Below are positions 50,955 to 59,446 of a stretch of 64,000 nucleotides of DNA, one piece after another. Every line of letters starts with the position of its first letter. Position 1 is the first letter of the stretch. Position numbers and translations under genes: made by a program. The notes under the pieces were generated by a model. It saw only the letters and a program-made list of their open reading frames with translations. It was not told where the DNA came from and did no database searches. Origin of the DNA: JBCDCE01 sp039182515 (GTDB lineage Bacteria > Pseudomonadota > Alphaproteobacteria > Rhodobacterales > Rhodobacteraceae); assembly GCA_039182515.1 (NCBI GenBank), contig JBCDCE010000006.1, positions 18,299 through 82,298 on the forward strand, in the 5' to 3' direction.

Positions 50955-51079
50955 GCCGAAGGCGATTGCTGCGGATCCTTCAAGATCAGCCCAACTTTCG
51001 TCTCGCCTTCACGGCCCAATAAGATACATGAGCACCAAAAGCGGCGTGCGCCGCAGCCAGACGGAGGGTTCAGTACCCC

Positions 51080-52582
51080 ATGCTCGCCTATTATTCTCAA
51101 TCGCTGCGCCAAGATTGGCTCGGAAATCCGAAAGCAGATTTGCTCGCAGGCCTTGTGGTGGCCCTGGCCCTGATCCCTGAAGCGATCGCCTTTTCGATCA
51201 TTGCGGGCGTCGATCCCAAAGTTGGTCTTTATGCGAGTTTCTCGATTGCAGTGATCACGGCGATTACCGGCGGGCGTCCGGGTATGATCTCTGCTGCAAC
51301 AGCTGCGACGGCTGTGCTGATGGTGGATCTCGTGAAAGATCACGGGCTCGAATATCTCTTGGCGACAACCATTCTGGCTGGCCTTTTGCAGATTGCCGCG
51401 GGGGCGCTCAAACTGGGCAGTGTTATGCGCTTTGTCTCAAAGTCTGTGATGACGGGCTTTGTGAATGCCCTGGCGATCCTCATCTTTCTGGCGCAATTGC
51501 CGGAGCTGAACTTGGGTACCGAGGGCGTCAACATGCTGACCTACGTCATGGTGGCCGCAGGGCTCGGGATCATCTACCTCTTTCCCTATATTACAAACGC
51601 CGTGCCAAGCCCGCTTGTGACAATCATTGTTCTCACGGCCTTGGCGATGGTCTTTGGCTTAGATGTACGCGTTGTGGGCGACATGGGCGCGTTGCCGGAT
51701 ACTTTGCCGGTGTTTTTGCTGCCCGACATTCCACTGACCTTCGAGACATTGCAAATCTGTTTGCCCGTGGCCGCCGGTATTGCTGTGGTTGGTCTTTTGG
51801 AAAGCTTAATGACCGCCAGCCTCGTGGATGATCTCACAGACACGACGTCTGACAAAAACATAGAGTGCGTCGGCCAGGGCCTGGCCAATACAGCGACAGG
51901 CTTTATCGGGGGCATGGCGGGCTGCGCGATGATTGGTCAGTCAATGATCAATGTGAAATCTGGTGGGCGCGGGCGCCTGAGTTGTTTTGCAGCCGGGGTC
52001 TTTTTGCTGTTTTTGATCGTCGTGCTGGGGGACATCGTCAAACAAATCCCGATGCCTGCCTTGGTTGCGATTATGATCATGGTGTCCATTGGGACCTTCT
52101 CATGGTCGTCTCTGAAAGCCTTGCGCGAGCATCCAGGCTCTAGTTCGGTTGTAATGCTCGCCACTGTGGTGGTGACGGTTTACACACATAACTTGGCCAT
52201 CGGCGTGCTGACAGGCGTTCTGCTCTCGGGGATCTTCTTTGCGGGCAAAATCGCCCAGATTTTTCGGGTGCGCTCCGAGCTTTCAGAGGATCGCAAACAC
52301 CGTACCTATTGGGTGGAAGGCCAGCTCTTCTTTGCGTCTGCGGATGCGTTTTCTAAGAGTTTTGACTTTGGTGAAGCTCTGGAACACGTCACAATTGACG
52401 TGAGCGGCGCGCATATTTGGGATATTTCTTCTGTTGCTGCTTTCGATATGGTCGTGTTGAAGTTCCGTAGAGATGGCGCGGAAGTAGAGGTGATCGGCAT
52501 GAACGCAGCATCCGAGACGATCGTGGATAAACTCGGCGTGGCTGATAAGCCCGGCGCGCTCGACGATTTGATGGCGCATTAA
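51080..52582 (+). CDS. SulP-family anion transporter with STAS domain
   Basis: 500 residues of the SulP/SLC26 family: about 12 membrane helices, starting with the signature NPKADLLAGLVVALALIPEA and AFSIIAGVDPKVGLYASFSI, and a C-terminal cytoplasmic STAS domain from about 400 (FFASADAFSKSFDFGEALEH). Bacterial members carry sulfate, bicarbonate or dicarboxylates; the substrate is undetermined. Three bases separate its stop from a universal stress protein gene, a pairing seen in other proteobacteria. A hairpin GCGGCG-TG-CGCCGC (51041-51054) lies in the presumed 5' leader. Confidence 0.9.
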   Translation: MLAYYSQSLRQDWLGNPKADLLAGLVVALALIPEAIAFSIIAGVDPKVGLYASFSIAVITAITGGRPGMISAATAATAVLMVDLVKDHGLEYLLATTILAGLLQIAAGALKLGSVMRFVSKSVMTGFVNALAILIFLAQLPELNLGTEGVNMLTYVMVAAGLGIIYLFPYITNAVPSPLVTIIVLTALAMVFGLDVRVVGDMGALPDTLPVFLLPDIPLTFETLQICLPVAAGIAVVGLLESLMTASLVDDLTDTTSDKNIECVGQGLANTATGFIGGMAGCAMIGQSMINVKSGGRGRLSCFAAGVFLLFLIVVLGDIVKQIPMPALVAIMIMVSIGTFSWSSLKALREHPGSSSVVMLATVVVTVYTHNLAIGVLTGVLLSGIFFAGKIAQIFRVRSELSEDRKHRTYWVEGQLFFASADAFSKSFDFGEALEHVTIDVSGAHIWDISSVAAFDMVVLKFRRDGAEVEVIGMNAASETIVDKLGVADKPGALDDLMAH

Positions 52583-52585
52583 GAG

Positions 52586-53431
52586 ATGGGCAAAATTCTC
52601 ACGCTTCTCGACGGCTCTATTTATACAAGCTCTGTTTGCGATCATGCGATTTGGGCGGCCAAACGTATGGACCAGCCTGTAGAACTTGCACATGTTCTGG
52701 GCCACCGCCAAGGCGGACCCAGCGACCTGTCGGGCAATATCGGATTGGGTGCGCGCACAAAGCTGATGGATGAGCTGGCGCAGCTTGACGCGGATCGCGC
52801 CAAACTTGGGCAGTTGCGCGGCCGCGCGATCTTGGAAGACAGTGCTGAACGCGTCAGTAAAGCGGGCGTCGCGGTTGAGAGCAAATTGCGTCAGGGCGAT
52901 CTGGTAGCAGAAATCGGTGTGCTCAGCGAAGACGCGGATCTCATTATCATCGGCAAACGTGGAGAAGCTGCAGATTTTGCGCGTGGGCACCTTGGCTCAA
53001 ATTTGGAGCGCGTGGTGCGCAGTTGTAATAAGCCCATCTTGGTGGCTGCCCGCGATTATCAAAAGATCAACCGGGCCGTCATCGCGTTTGACGGCGGGCC
53101 ATCGTCGCTCAAAGCTGTAGACCATATCGCGCGCAGCCCGATGTTTGAGGGCATTGAGCTGCATCTGTTGATGGTGGGCGCGGATGCCGTTGAAAACCAC
53201 CGCACGCTTGATGGCGCAGCCTCACTTCTCAAAGGGGCTGGCTATGAAGTGGATATTGAGCTGGTCCAAGGAGATCCGGCGGATGAGATCAATTCGCGTA
53301 TCCAAGATGGCGGCGCGGATATGCTGGTGATGGGGGCTTACGGCCACTCGCGCATTCGCAGTTTGATTATTGGCTCGACAACCACCGAGATGATCCGCCG
53401 GTGCGGCGTATCTTTGGTGCTCTTCCGCTAG
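52586..53431 (+). CDS. Universal stress protein, two UspA domains
   Basis: 281 residues with two tandem UspA folds. The first is divergent; the second ends with the ATP-binding type motif DMLVMGAYGHSRIRSLIIGS. The midpoint DLIIIGKRGEAADFARGHLG is the corresponding motif of the first domain. Starts three bases after the SulP stop and is probably a regulator or partner of that transporter. Confidence 0.87.
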   Translation: MGKILTLLDGSIYTSSVCDHAIWAAKRMDQPVELAHVLGHRQGGPSDLSGNIGLGARTKLMDELAQLDADRAKLGQLRGRAILEDSAERVSKAGVAVESKLRQGDLVAEIGVLSEDADLIIIGKRGEAADFARGHLGSNLERVVRSCNKPILVAARDYQKINRAVIAFDGGPSSLKAVDHIARSPMFEGIELHLLMVGADAVENHRTLDGAASLLKGAGYEVDIELVQGDPADEINSRIQDGGADMLVMGAYGHSRIRSLIIGSTTTEMIRRCGVSLVLFR

Positions 53432-53477
53432 GTATCCCAATACGCAGGTCTCAACTGGAGAGATTTGACCAAATTGT

Positions 53478-53502
53478 CGGGCTTCGCCCGGCGTCTTTAT
53501 TT
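53478..53502 (+). terminator. Weak terminator after the universal stress gene
   Basis: CGGGC-TTC-GCCCG hairpin (53478-53490) followed by GCGTCTTTATTT. Short stem and interrupted T-run, so confidence is modest. Confidence 0.45.
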
Positions 53503-53643
53503 GATTGGCGCTTCTCACAAATGTGTTGTCTTGGTCTCAAAGGTTTGTTCCGGATTGCTATCCTGCGCTTTGCCCCGCATTAGGCCTTTTGCTCAGCTTA
53601 AAAAGCCCCTATGTGCCCCACGTTCGTTTAAAGGAAACCAATC

Positions 53644-54666
53644 ATGGGATATAACGTCGTTGTTGTTGGCGCCACCGGAGCTGTGGGCCGTGAAATGCTT
53701 AACATTCTTGCCGAGCGGGTGTTCCCGACGGAGAAGGTCGCAGCCCTTGCAAGCCGCAAGAGCCTGGGGACCGAGGTAAGCTACGGCGACACGACACTCA
53801 CGACGGAAGATCTCGCCACCTTTGATTTCACCGGTTGGGATATCGCGCTCTTTGCCGCGGGATCCGGTGCGTCGAAGGAATACGCGCCTGAGGCTGCAAA
53901 GGCCGGTTGCGTTGTGATCGATAACTCATCGCTCTATCGCTATGATCCAGACGTGCCGCTTATCGTGCCCGAGGTGAACCCCGAGGCTGTGCACGACTAT
54001 TCAAAGAAAAACATCATCGCGAACCCCAATTGCTCAACAGCGCAGATGGTTGTGGCGTTGAAGCCTTTGCATGATCGAGCCAAGATCAAGCGCGTCGTTG
54101 TATCGACCTACCAATCCGTGTCCGGCGCGGGCAAAGACGGGATGGATGAGCTTTGGATGCAAACCAAAGGCATCTATGTGCCGGGGCAAGAGAAAGAGGC
54201 CGATAAATTTACCAAGCAGATTGCCTTCAACGTGATCCCGCATATCGATGTGTTCCTCGACGATGGCTCCACCAAAGAAGAGTGGAAGATGGTCGCAGAG
54301 ACCAAGAAGATCGTTGATACATCGATCAAGGTGACGGCCACCTGCGTGCGCGTGCCGGTCTTTGTGGGCCACTCAGAGGCCATCAACATCGAGTTCGAGG
54401 ATTTCTTGGACGAAGATGAGGCGCGCGACATTCTGCGTGAGGCCCCTGGGGTTATGGTGATCGATAAGCGCGAAGACGGTGGCTATGTGACGCCTGTCGA
54501 ATGTGTCGGTGACTTTGCCACATTTATCAGCCGTATCCGCCAAGACAGCACGGTCGAAAATGGCCTTAATCTATGGTGCGTCTCAGACAACCTGCGCAAA
54601 GGGGCGGCGCTGAATGCTGTTCAGATCGCAGAACTCCTTGGACGCGAGGTCCTCAAGAAGGGCTAA
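53644..54666 (+). CDS. asd: Aspartate-semialdehyde dehydrogenase
   Basis: 340 residues. Reduces aspartyl phosphate to aspartate semialdehyde for lysine, threonine and methionine synthesis; feeds the dap genes at 17000-21227. NADP motif VVVVGATGAVGREML; catalytic cysteine C130 in ANPNCSTAQMV; later VECVGDFATFISRIR and the substrate-binding NLWCVSDNLRKGAALNAVQI. AAAGGAA precedes the ATG. Confidence 0.95.
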   Translation: MGYNVVVVGATGAVGREMLNILAERVFPTEKVAALASRKSLGTEVSYGDTTLTTEDLATFDFTGWDIALFAAGSGASKEYAPEAAKAGCVVIDNSSLYRYDPDVPLIVPEVNPEAVHDYSKKNIIANPNCSTAQMVVALKPLHDRAKIKRVVVSTYQSVSGAGKDGMDELWMQTKGIYVPGQEKEADKFTKQIAFNVIPHIDVFLDDGSTKEEWKMVAETKKIVDTSIKVTATCVRVPVFVGHSEAINIEFEDFLDEDEARDILREAPGVMVIDKREDGGYVTPVECVGDFATFISRIRQDSTVENGLNLWCVSDNLRKGAALNAVQIAELLGREVLKKG

Positions 54667-55123
54667 GCCCAGACTTAGCCCAATGCCAAAGTGGGGTTAT
54701 CCCCATATTGCATACAATCGCATACGAAATGAGGCGGATCTTTCAGGGTCTGCCTCATTCTGTGATTCCCTTTTCTGCGAGGAATCAAAGAATTTTCGAC
54801 GAATTCCCGCCATGAACGGGCTGATTTCGCTCAAATTGCGTCTAGAGCGGGCTCAAATGTGTCTTAACTGCGACCAGTTCAAGTTAGAGTTGAGTTCGTC
54901 TCAAATTAATCATCACGTGAAATTCACGCTCTGACGATTTTTTCACGCCTATTGTCGCTCAATTAAGATCAATGGCGGTTCTCTGACAGGATGATGGCCA
55001 AAGCAAGAACGAATGGGGCAGGAATGTGATTTTCACGAAATTGCCCCAATGCGAAAACATTCGCGCCGCAAACCAAACGCATCTTTTCCATGACCGGGGC
55101 GAAAACATGGAAAGGAAAAGACG
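54667..55123. other. Structured leader region upstream of two small genes
   Basis: 457 bases. Contents: the asd terminator; a palindrome CGTGAAATTCACG at 54916-54928; a nested hairpin with outer arms TGGGGCA (55014-55020) and TGCCCCA (55042-55048) and inner GTGA-TTT-TCAC (55026-55036); a stem TTTCCATG (55085-55092) with CATGGAAA (55106-55113) ending 10 bases before the ATG; and a direct repeat GCGAAAACAT at 55051 and 55099. The last stem would partly hide the ribosome-binding region. No additional gene is seen. Confidence 0.6.
54730..54757 (+). terminator. Putative terminator after asd
   Basis: Stem TGAGGCGGA (54730-54738) with TCTGCCTCA (54749-54757), one wobble pair, 10-base loop, followed by TTCTGTGATTCCCTTTT. 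A smaller hairpin TGGGG-TTA-TCCCCA precedes it at 54691-54704. Confidence 0.55.
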
Positions 55124-55312
55124 ATGCAAAACAACGTTATAGAGTTCGTACCAGTGCAACGCGTAAGCCCTTTCACCGTAGTGGGCCAAACGTCTGCCAC
55201 AGTTCTCAACTTTGCCGAAAAGAAGCGCGAGATCCTTGCTCGACGCGCTCAGGCTGCCGAGCGCCTCGCTGCGCGCATGGTTTGCCTTTCTGACGGACCC
55301 ACTGCTGCCTAA
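55124..55312 (+). CDS. Small basic protein 1, unknown function
   Basis: 62 residues, start MQNNVIEFVPVQRVSPFTVV, then a helix rich in Ala, Arg and Glu (EKKREILARRAQAAERLAAR). AGGAAAAG lies upstream of the ATG and a hairpin immediately before that. The neighbouring 72-residue gene has a similar pattern of a short strand (VLNFA here, NVVAFD there) next to an Ala/Arg helix, so they may be distant duplicates. No family recognised. Confidence 0.55.
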   Translation: MQNNVIEFVPVQRVSPFTVVGQTSATVLNFAEKKREILARRAQAAERLAARMVCLSDGPTAA

Positions 55313-55410
55313 CCCGTCGCACTCTTCGCACTCACTTGCGACATACCGAAATGTTCTTTTTTACCAGTGTCCTCCTTTAATCAAAAAACCTAAGACCCAT
55401 GGAGTACATC

Positions 55411-55641
55411 ATGACTATCATCGCTGCCACACAACCAACTCTTCTCGAAACTGCTCGCGCTCGCCGCATTGCCGCTTTGGAGGCTGTCAAAGCCAAGCGC
55501 GCAACCAGCAATGTCGTTGCTTTTGATCGCGACGCTCTTCTTGAAGCCCGCCGCCAAAAAGAAACACCGGTTTTCACATCTCGCCGCACCGAATTCCAGG
55601 AAGACTTCCCCTTCGTACGCGCTGCTTAAAAGCGTCCCAAA
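55411..55641 (+). CDS. Small basic protein 2, unknown function
   Basis: 72 residues from ATG 55411, the in-frame ATG with GGAG six bases upstream; stop at 55627-55629. (End coordinate corrected in text: the coding part closes at 55629.) Begins MTIIAATQPTLLETARARRI, continues as an Ala/Arg/Lys helix, then NVVAFDRDALLEARRQKE and FQEDFPFVRAA. Possibly related to the preceding small gene. Neither resembles DUF1127 or a toxin-antitoxin pair that I know. Confidence 0.5.
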
Positions 55642-55845
55642 CGCGCATACATCCAGCCTCTTTGCGCGCACGGGACGACAAAACTTTTGGATGGCGACCT
55701 GCGCCCTTCAAAAAAACCAAGAGTTTCTACCTTGCCACACACACCCTCCAATGTGGCATCCCTTAAGCTCCCCGCTCGGATCTCGATTTTCGCACACACA
55801 TATCGACCCGAGCGGGCGCTCAAACTCTTCTTCAAATCCTCAGAT

Positions 55846-56157
55846 TTAGAAGCGTTCGGCGCGCAAAACCTCGCAATCAGAAACTGTCACAACGCCCATA
55901 TGATGCTCGACCATCTCAAAAGCTGCGTTGAGCAGAGTTTCCAAGCGCTCTTCTTTGACAATCGAGACCACCTGAACCATGCCGCCCGCGCGTCCAACTT
56001 GACCGTCGCGGCGCCAGGATCCTGAGCGGCCCGAGCCGCCCAATACGGGTAAGATCGAATACCCCGTCACCCCCGCTTTTTCCAATGCATCCGTGAGGCG
56101 GCTTTCCATCGGGGCCTCAATAATAATCGCAACGCGTTTGGCTTTATGCGTTTTCAT
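55846..56157 (-). CDS. sbtB: SbtB-like PII-family regulator
   Basis: 103 residues with a PII-like ferredoxin fold: KRVAIIIEAPMESRLTDALE, a Gly/Arg-rich loop corresponding to the T-loop (GGSGRSGSWRRDGQVGRAGG), and VVSIVKEERLETLLNAAFEM. Cyanobacterial SbtB binds adenyl nucleotides and controls the bicarbonate transporter SbtA. The cyanobacterial C-terminal disulfide loop is absent. Its ATG overlaps the stop of the SbtA-like gene (ATGA), strongly supporting partnership. Confidence 0.82.
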   Translation of the reverse strand: MKTHKAKRVAIIIEAPMESRLTDALEKAGVTGYSILPVLGGSGRSGSWRRDGQVGRAGGMVQVVSIVKEERLETLLNAAFEMVEHHMGVVTVSDCEVLRAERF

Positions 56158-57152
56158 GAAGATCCTCCAAGCAAGGCCTGCGCGACGGCCACATATACGG
56201 GTAGCCCAATCACCAGATTAAAGGGAAACGTGATCCCCAAAGAGAGTGTCAGGTAAATTGCGGGGTCTGCCTGAGGAAGGGCGACCCGCATCGCTGCGGG
56301 CACTGCAATGTAGCTCGCAGAGGCCGACAAAACCATCAAGAGAGCGACACCGCCCGCCGAAAGCCCTATTGCTGCGCCCAAAGCCAAACCTATCATTGCA
56401 CCTATCAAAGGCATCACGACACCAAAGACAAAGATCCCTGGCTTCAAAACCCTCCCGCCATCGCGCAAACCGCGCCCAGCCACCAAGCCCATATCCAGCA
56501 AAAAGAGGCAGAGGACACCTTGGAAAGGCGCCACGATAAAGCTTTCGATTGAGGCAAGACCCCGTTCTCCTGTCACCGCGCCGATCAAAAAGGACCCAAC
56601 CAGTAATACAATCGATCCATTGAACAGGATTTCTTGCAACAGCCGTCTGTCGAATTGTGCGCCGCCGTTTGTTTGGCCGGCCTTGCTTCGCGCAACCAGC
56701 CAAAGGGCAGAGAGAATTGCGGGGGCTTCCATGGCCGCTGCAACCGCCACCATGAACCCTTCTGACGCGATGCCTTGAGCCTCCAAAATCGATGTGCCTG
56801 CCACAAATGTCACGATGGAAATCGACCCGTAATGCCCAGCTACGGCTGCCGCATTGGTGGTGTCGAGTGAGGTTAGGATCTTTAGCAAGAAAAACGCGAC
56901 AAAAGGCAAAACAGCCGAGAGAAACAGGCCCGCTAAGATCGCCATGCCAAGATTCAGGCTCAGGCCGTAAGCCGCCACGCTTGCGCCACCTTTAAAACCA
57001 ATCGCAAAGAGTAAATAGAGCGACATTGCCTTTGCTGCTGCTTCGGGAAAGGATAGATCCGAGCGCGCGAGGGCGGCAAAGACACCCAGTACAAAACTCA
57101 AAATAATTGGCGAGCTGAGGTTCTGCCCCGCAAGCGCAAATATACTCTCCAT
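56154..57152 (-). CDS. sbtA: SbtA-family sodium/bicarbonate transporter
   Basis: 332 residues, about ten membrane helices in two inverted repeats. Diagnostic segments: LSSPIILSFVLGVFAALARS, AMSLYLLFAIGFKGGASVAA, AAAVAGHYGSISIVTFVAGT and the corresponding second-half SASASYIAVPAAMRVALPQA. The family performs sodium-dependent bicarbonate uptake in cyanobacteria, and members occur widely in proteobacteria. Paired with sbtB in one unit. In a heterotroph, bicarbonate would serve anaplerotic carboxylations; that use is inference. Confidence 0.87.
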   Translation of the reverse strand: MESIFALAGQNLSSPIILSFVLGVFAALARSDLSFPEAAAKAMSLYLLFAIGFKGGASVAAYGLSLNLGMAILAGLFLSAVLPFVAFFLLKILTSLDTTNAAAVAGHYGSISIVTFVAGTSILEAQGIASEGFMVAVAAAMEAPAILSALWLVARSKAGQTNGGAQFDRRLLQEILFNGSIVLLVGSFLIGAVTGERGLASIESFIVAPFQGVLCLFLLDMGLVAGRGLRDGGRVLKPGIFVFGVVMPLIGAMIGLALGAAIGLSAGGVALLMVLSASASYIAVPAAMRVALPQADPAIYLTLSLGITFPFNLVIGLPVYVAVAQALLGGSS

Positions 57153-57528
57153 GCTGGTCTTTCTTCTTTTGTGAGGTTCGCAGCTTTCTTAAATGAGATT
57201 AAACTCTTGCTGTTCTGCTCGTAAATTGAGAGCTGCCCGCCGCGGTGATCATTCGTTTCACTATCTAGGCGGCTTCGGTCATGTTTCACGATTTGGTGGG
57301 TAAAAGAAAAGCCGTCATGCCTCATTTTTTGCGGTCTAGGTGGCTTACGAATTTAGGAATGAGCTCAGGCGAGATCGTTCAGAGCGGAAAATCCAGAAAT
57401 TGGAGCGCGTCTAGGACGCATTTTATCCAAACATGAGATATTTTTTGGCTTGGCGGCAACCATTTAGCAGGAGCTGGTGTGTTTAATGCTGCAGGCCTGG
57501 GGGGGCGTTCGGCTTAAGGGGACCTGCT
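57153..57528. other. Divergent intergenic region, sbtA / Hpt-like gene
   Basis: 376 bases containing the promoters of both flanking genes. AT-rich near 57180-57260. I see no clear palindrome, gene or terminator. Confidence 0.5.
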
Positions 57529-57909
57529 TTGGATCCGATCTCAATACTTATGCACAGCGAAACGGCTGGGCTCAATCGCGAGCGATTGGCGGAGCTCTAC
57601 ATGGAGCTTGGTCAATCGGGCGCAGAAGGCGTGGTGTGTCGCGCGATGGAGGAACTCTCGGAGCGGTTGCACCGGATTGGTGGTGAATGCGAGCCCATGA
57701 ATTTCAACACAATTGAAAAAACAGCCCGGTCTATGGTGGGGATCGCAGATCAAATTGGCATGTATTCTCTAGCCAACGTTGCAGGGCACGTGCAGGACGC
57801 GGCGCGGCAAAAAAATCATGCGGCCGTGGGTGGGACAGTGGCGCGGCTTCTTCGCATCGGGGAAAACTCGCTCACAGCGATCTGGGATCTGCAAGAAATG
57901 CCGCTTTAG
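57529..57909 (+). CDS. Hpt-like helical protein, probable loss of phospho-histidine
   Basis: 126 residues. TTG start at 57529 with AAGGGGA upstream; no ATG fits. The region NTIEKTARSMVGIADQIGMY, SLANVAGHVQDAARQKNHAA, VARLLRIGENSL has the spacing of a histidine phosphotransfer four-helix bundle, but the family's HxLKGS histidine is replaced by ARSMVGIA. If related, it is a non-phosphorylatable relative. Otherwise simply a helical protein of unknown function. The next gene, leucyl aminopeptidase, lies 145 bases on. Confidence 0.6.
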   Translation: MDPISILMHSETAGLNRERLAELYMELGQSGAEGVVCRAMEELSERLHRIGGECEPMNFNTIEKTARSMVGIADQIGMYSLANVAGHVQDAARQKNHAAVGGTVARLLRIGENSLTAIWDLQEMPL

Positions 57910-57937
57910 AGATGAAAGATGCGCGTTTGTGCTTTAA

Positions 57938-57950
57938 GGTTAACGGTTTT
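57938..57950 (+). repeat. Single copy of the TTAAGGTTAACG motif
   Basis: TTAAGGTTAACGG, identical in 12 bases to the unit of the tandem array at 14487, here alone in a 145-base gap between the Hpt-like gene and pepA-type gene. Possibly the progenitor form of the arrays or an independent site. Confidence 0.4.
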
Positions 57951-58054
57951 TTTGCACCACCGAGGTAACGCTTGCTTATGATGCGAAGATCGGCTTGAGG
58001 TTGAGATAAGTATGGCTAATTTGGGTAAATTCATTTTGCCGAAAGGGTGCCGTT

Positions 58055-59446
58055 ATGTCACTTGTCTTGTCCGCTACATCACGCTCATCGACAGCGCGCC
58101 CGCTCCATGTCCTCGATGCAGCGGGCTTCAAGAATTGGATCGCAAGGCAAAGCGCGGAAATACAGACCTATCTCGAAGTGATCGGTTTCGGGAGTGGATT
58201 TGGCGAAATTTTGGTGGTCCCAAATCTGCGCGGCGGCATTGAATGTGTGTTGCTGGGTGCCGGGTCTGAAACGGATCGCAAACGGCACCGTTTCCTCGCA
58301 GGCCGTTGCGCGCACGCCTTACCCGAGGGCGACTATGTTTTGGAAACGCCGCCTCAGTATGAAGATCTAGAAACCTTCGCTTTGGGCTGGGTGCTTGGCG
58401 GGTATCAATTCGACCGGTACCGGTCGAGATCACAGTCGCTTGCGAAATTGGTGGCTCCCGAAGGTCTTGATAAGGCCAAAGTGGACGCCCTGGCTGGAGG
58501 TGAAACTCTCACACGGAATCTGATCAATACCCCAGCTTCAGATATGACCCCATCGGATTTGGAAGCCGCCGCGCATAGCCTGGCCCAGAGCTTTGGGGCG
58601 CGTTTTTCGGTTATCACTGGCGAAGACCTAAAATCCGAAAATTTCCCAATGATCCACGCAGTTGGTCGGGCCTCTGATGTCGCCCCTCGGTTGATTGACT
58701 TCACTTGGGGGACCGTTGGGCCGCGCGTCACACTTGTCGGCAAAGGCGTGTGCTTTGACACAGGTGGGCTCAACATCAAGCCGGGTGGATCGATGGGCCT
58801 GATGAAAAAGGATATGGGGGGCTCAGCAGCGGTGCTTGGGCTTGCGCATATGATCATGTCGACGGGCCTCAAGGTGAAGCTGCGGGTTTTGATACCGGCG
58901 GTAGAAAATAGCATCAGTGCGGGGGCTTTTCGCCCCCAGGACATTTTAAAATCGCGCAAGGGCCTAACGGTCGAGATTAACAACACCGATGCCGAGGGGC
59001 GCTTGGTTTTGGCAGATGCTTTGGCGCTCGCTGATGAAACCCCGCCTGATTTGTTGATTTCCATGGCCACGCTTACGGGAGCCGCGCGCGTGGCAGTGGG
59101 GCCGGATTTGGCGCCGTTCTATTGTGACAATTTGAGCATTGCTGGCGCTCTTGAGGGGGCGGGTTTTCAGGTTGCCGACCCTCTCTGGCGGATGCCTTTT
59201 TGGGATCCCTATGAGACCATGATAGAGCCCGGCATTGCAGATCTTGATAATGCGCCCAAGGGCGGGTTTGCGGGGTCGATTACAGCTGCTTTGTTCTTGC
59301 GGCGCTTTGTGACGCAGACCCAAAACTACATTCATTTTGATATCTATGGGTGGCAACCAAGTGATGCGCCTGCCAGGCCTAAAGGTGGCGTTGGGCAAGG
59401 AACGCGGGCTGTTTTTGCGGCGCTTCCAGAGATTTTGAACCTGTGA
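58055..59446 (+). CDS. Leucyl aminopeptidase (M17)
   Basis: 463 residues of the cytosol aminopeptidase family, which removes N-terminal residues using two metal ions. Motifs: VTLVGKGVCFDTGGLNIKPG and the family signature NNTDAEGRLVLADALALAD. The N-terminal domain is shorter than in E. coli PepA (503 residues). Start ATG 58055 with GAAAGG upstream. The stop overlaps the next gene's ATG (TGATG). Confidence 0.93.
   Translation: MSLVLSATSRSSTARPLHVLDAAGFKNWIARQSAEIQTYLEVIGFGSGFGEILVVPNLRGGIECVLLGAGSETDRKRHRFLAGRCAHALPEGDYVLETPPQYEDLETFALGWVLGGYQFDRYRSRSQSLAKLVAPEGLDKAKVDALAGGETLTRNLINTPASDMTPSDLEAAAHSLAQSFGARFSVITGEDLKSENFPMIHAVGRASDVAPRLIDFTWGTVGPRVTLVGKGVCFDTGGLNIKPGGSMGLMKKDMGGSAAVLGLAHMIMSTGLKVKLRVLIPAVENSISAGAFRPQDILKSRKGLTVEINNTDAEGRLVLADALALADETPPDLLISMATLTGAARVAVGPDLAPFYCDNLSIAGALEGAGFQVADPLWRMPFWDPYETMIEPGIADLDNAPKGGFAGSITAALFLRRFVTQTQNYIHFDIYGWQPSDAPARPKGGVGQGTRAVFAALPEILNL

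Noticed and set aside
55090..55293. 67-residue frame overlapping small gene 1
   Set aside because: Different frame from the one with a good ribosome-binding site; Arg/Ser/Cys-rich shadow.
55124..55641. Considered whether the two small genes are a toxin-antitoxin pair
   Set aside because: Separated by 98 bases, each with its own ribosome-binding site, and no resemblance to known toxin or antitoxin folds.
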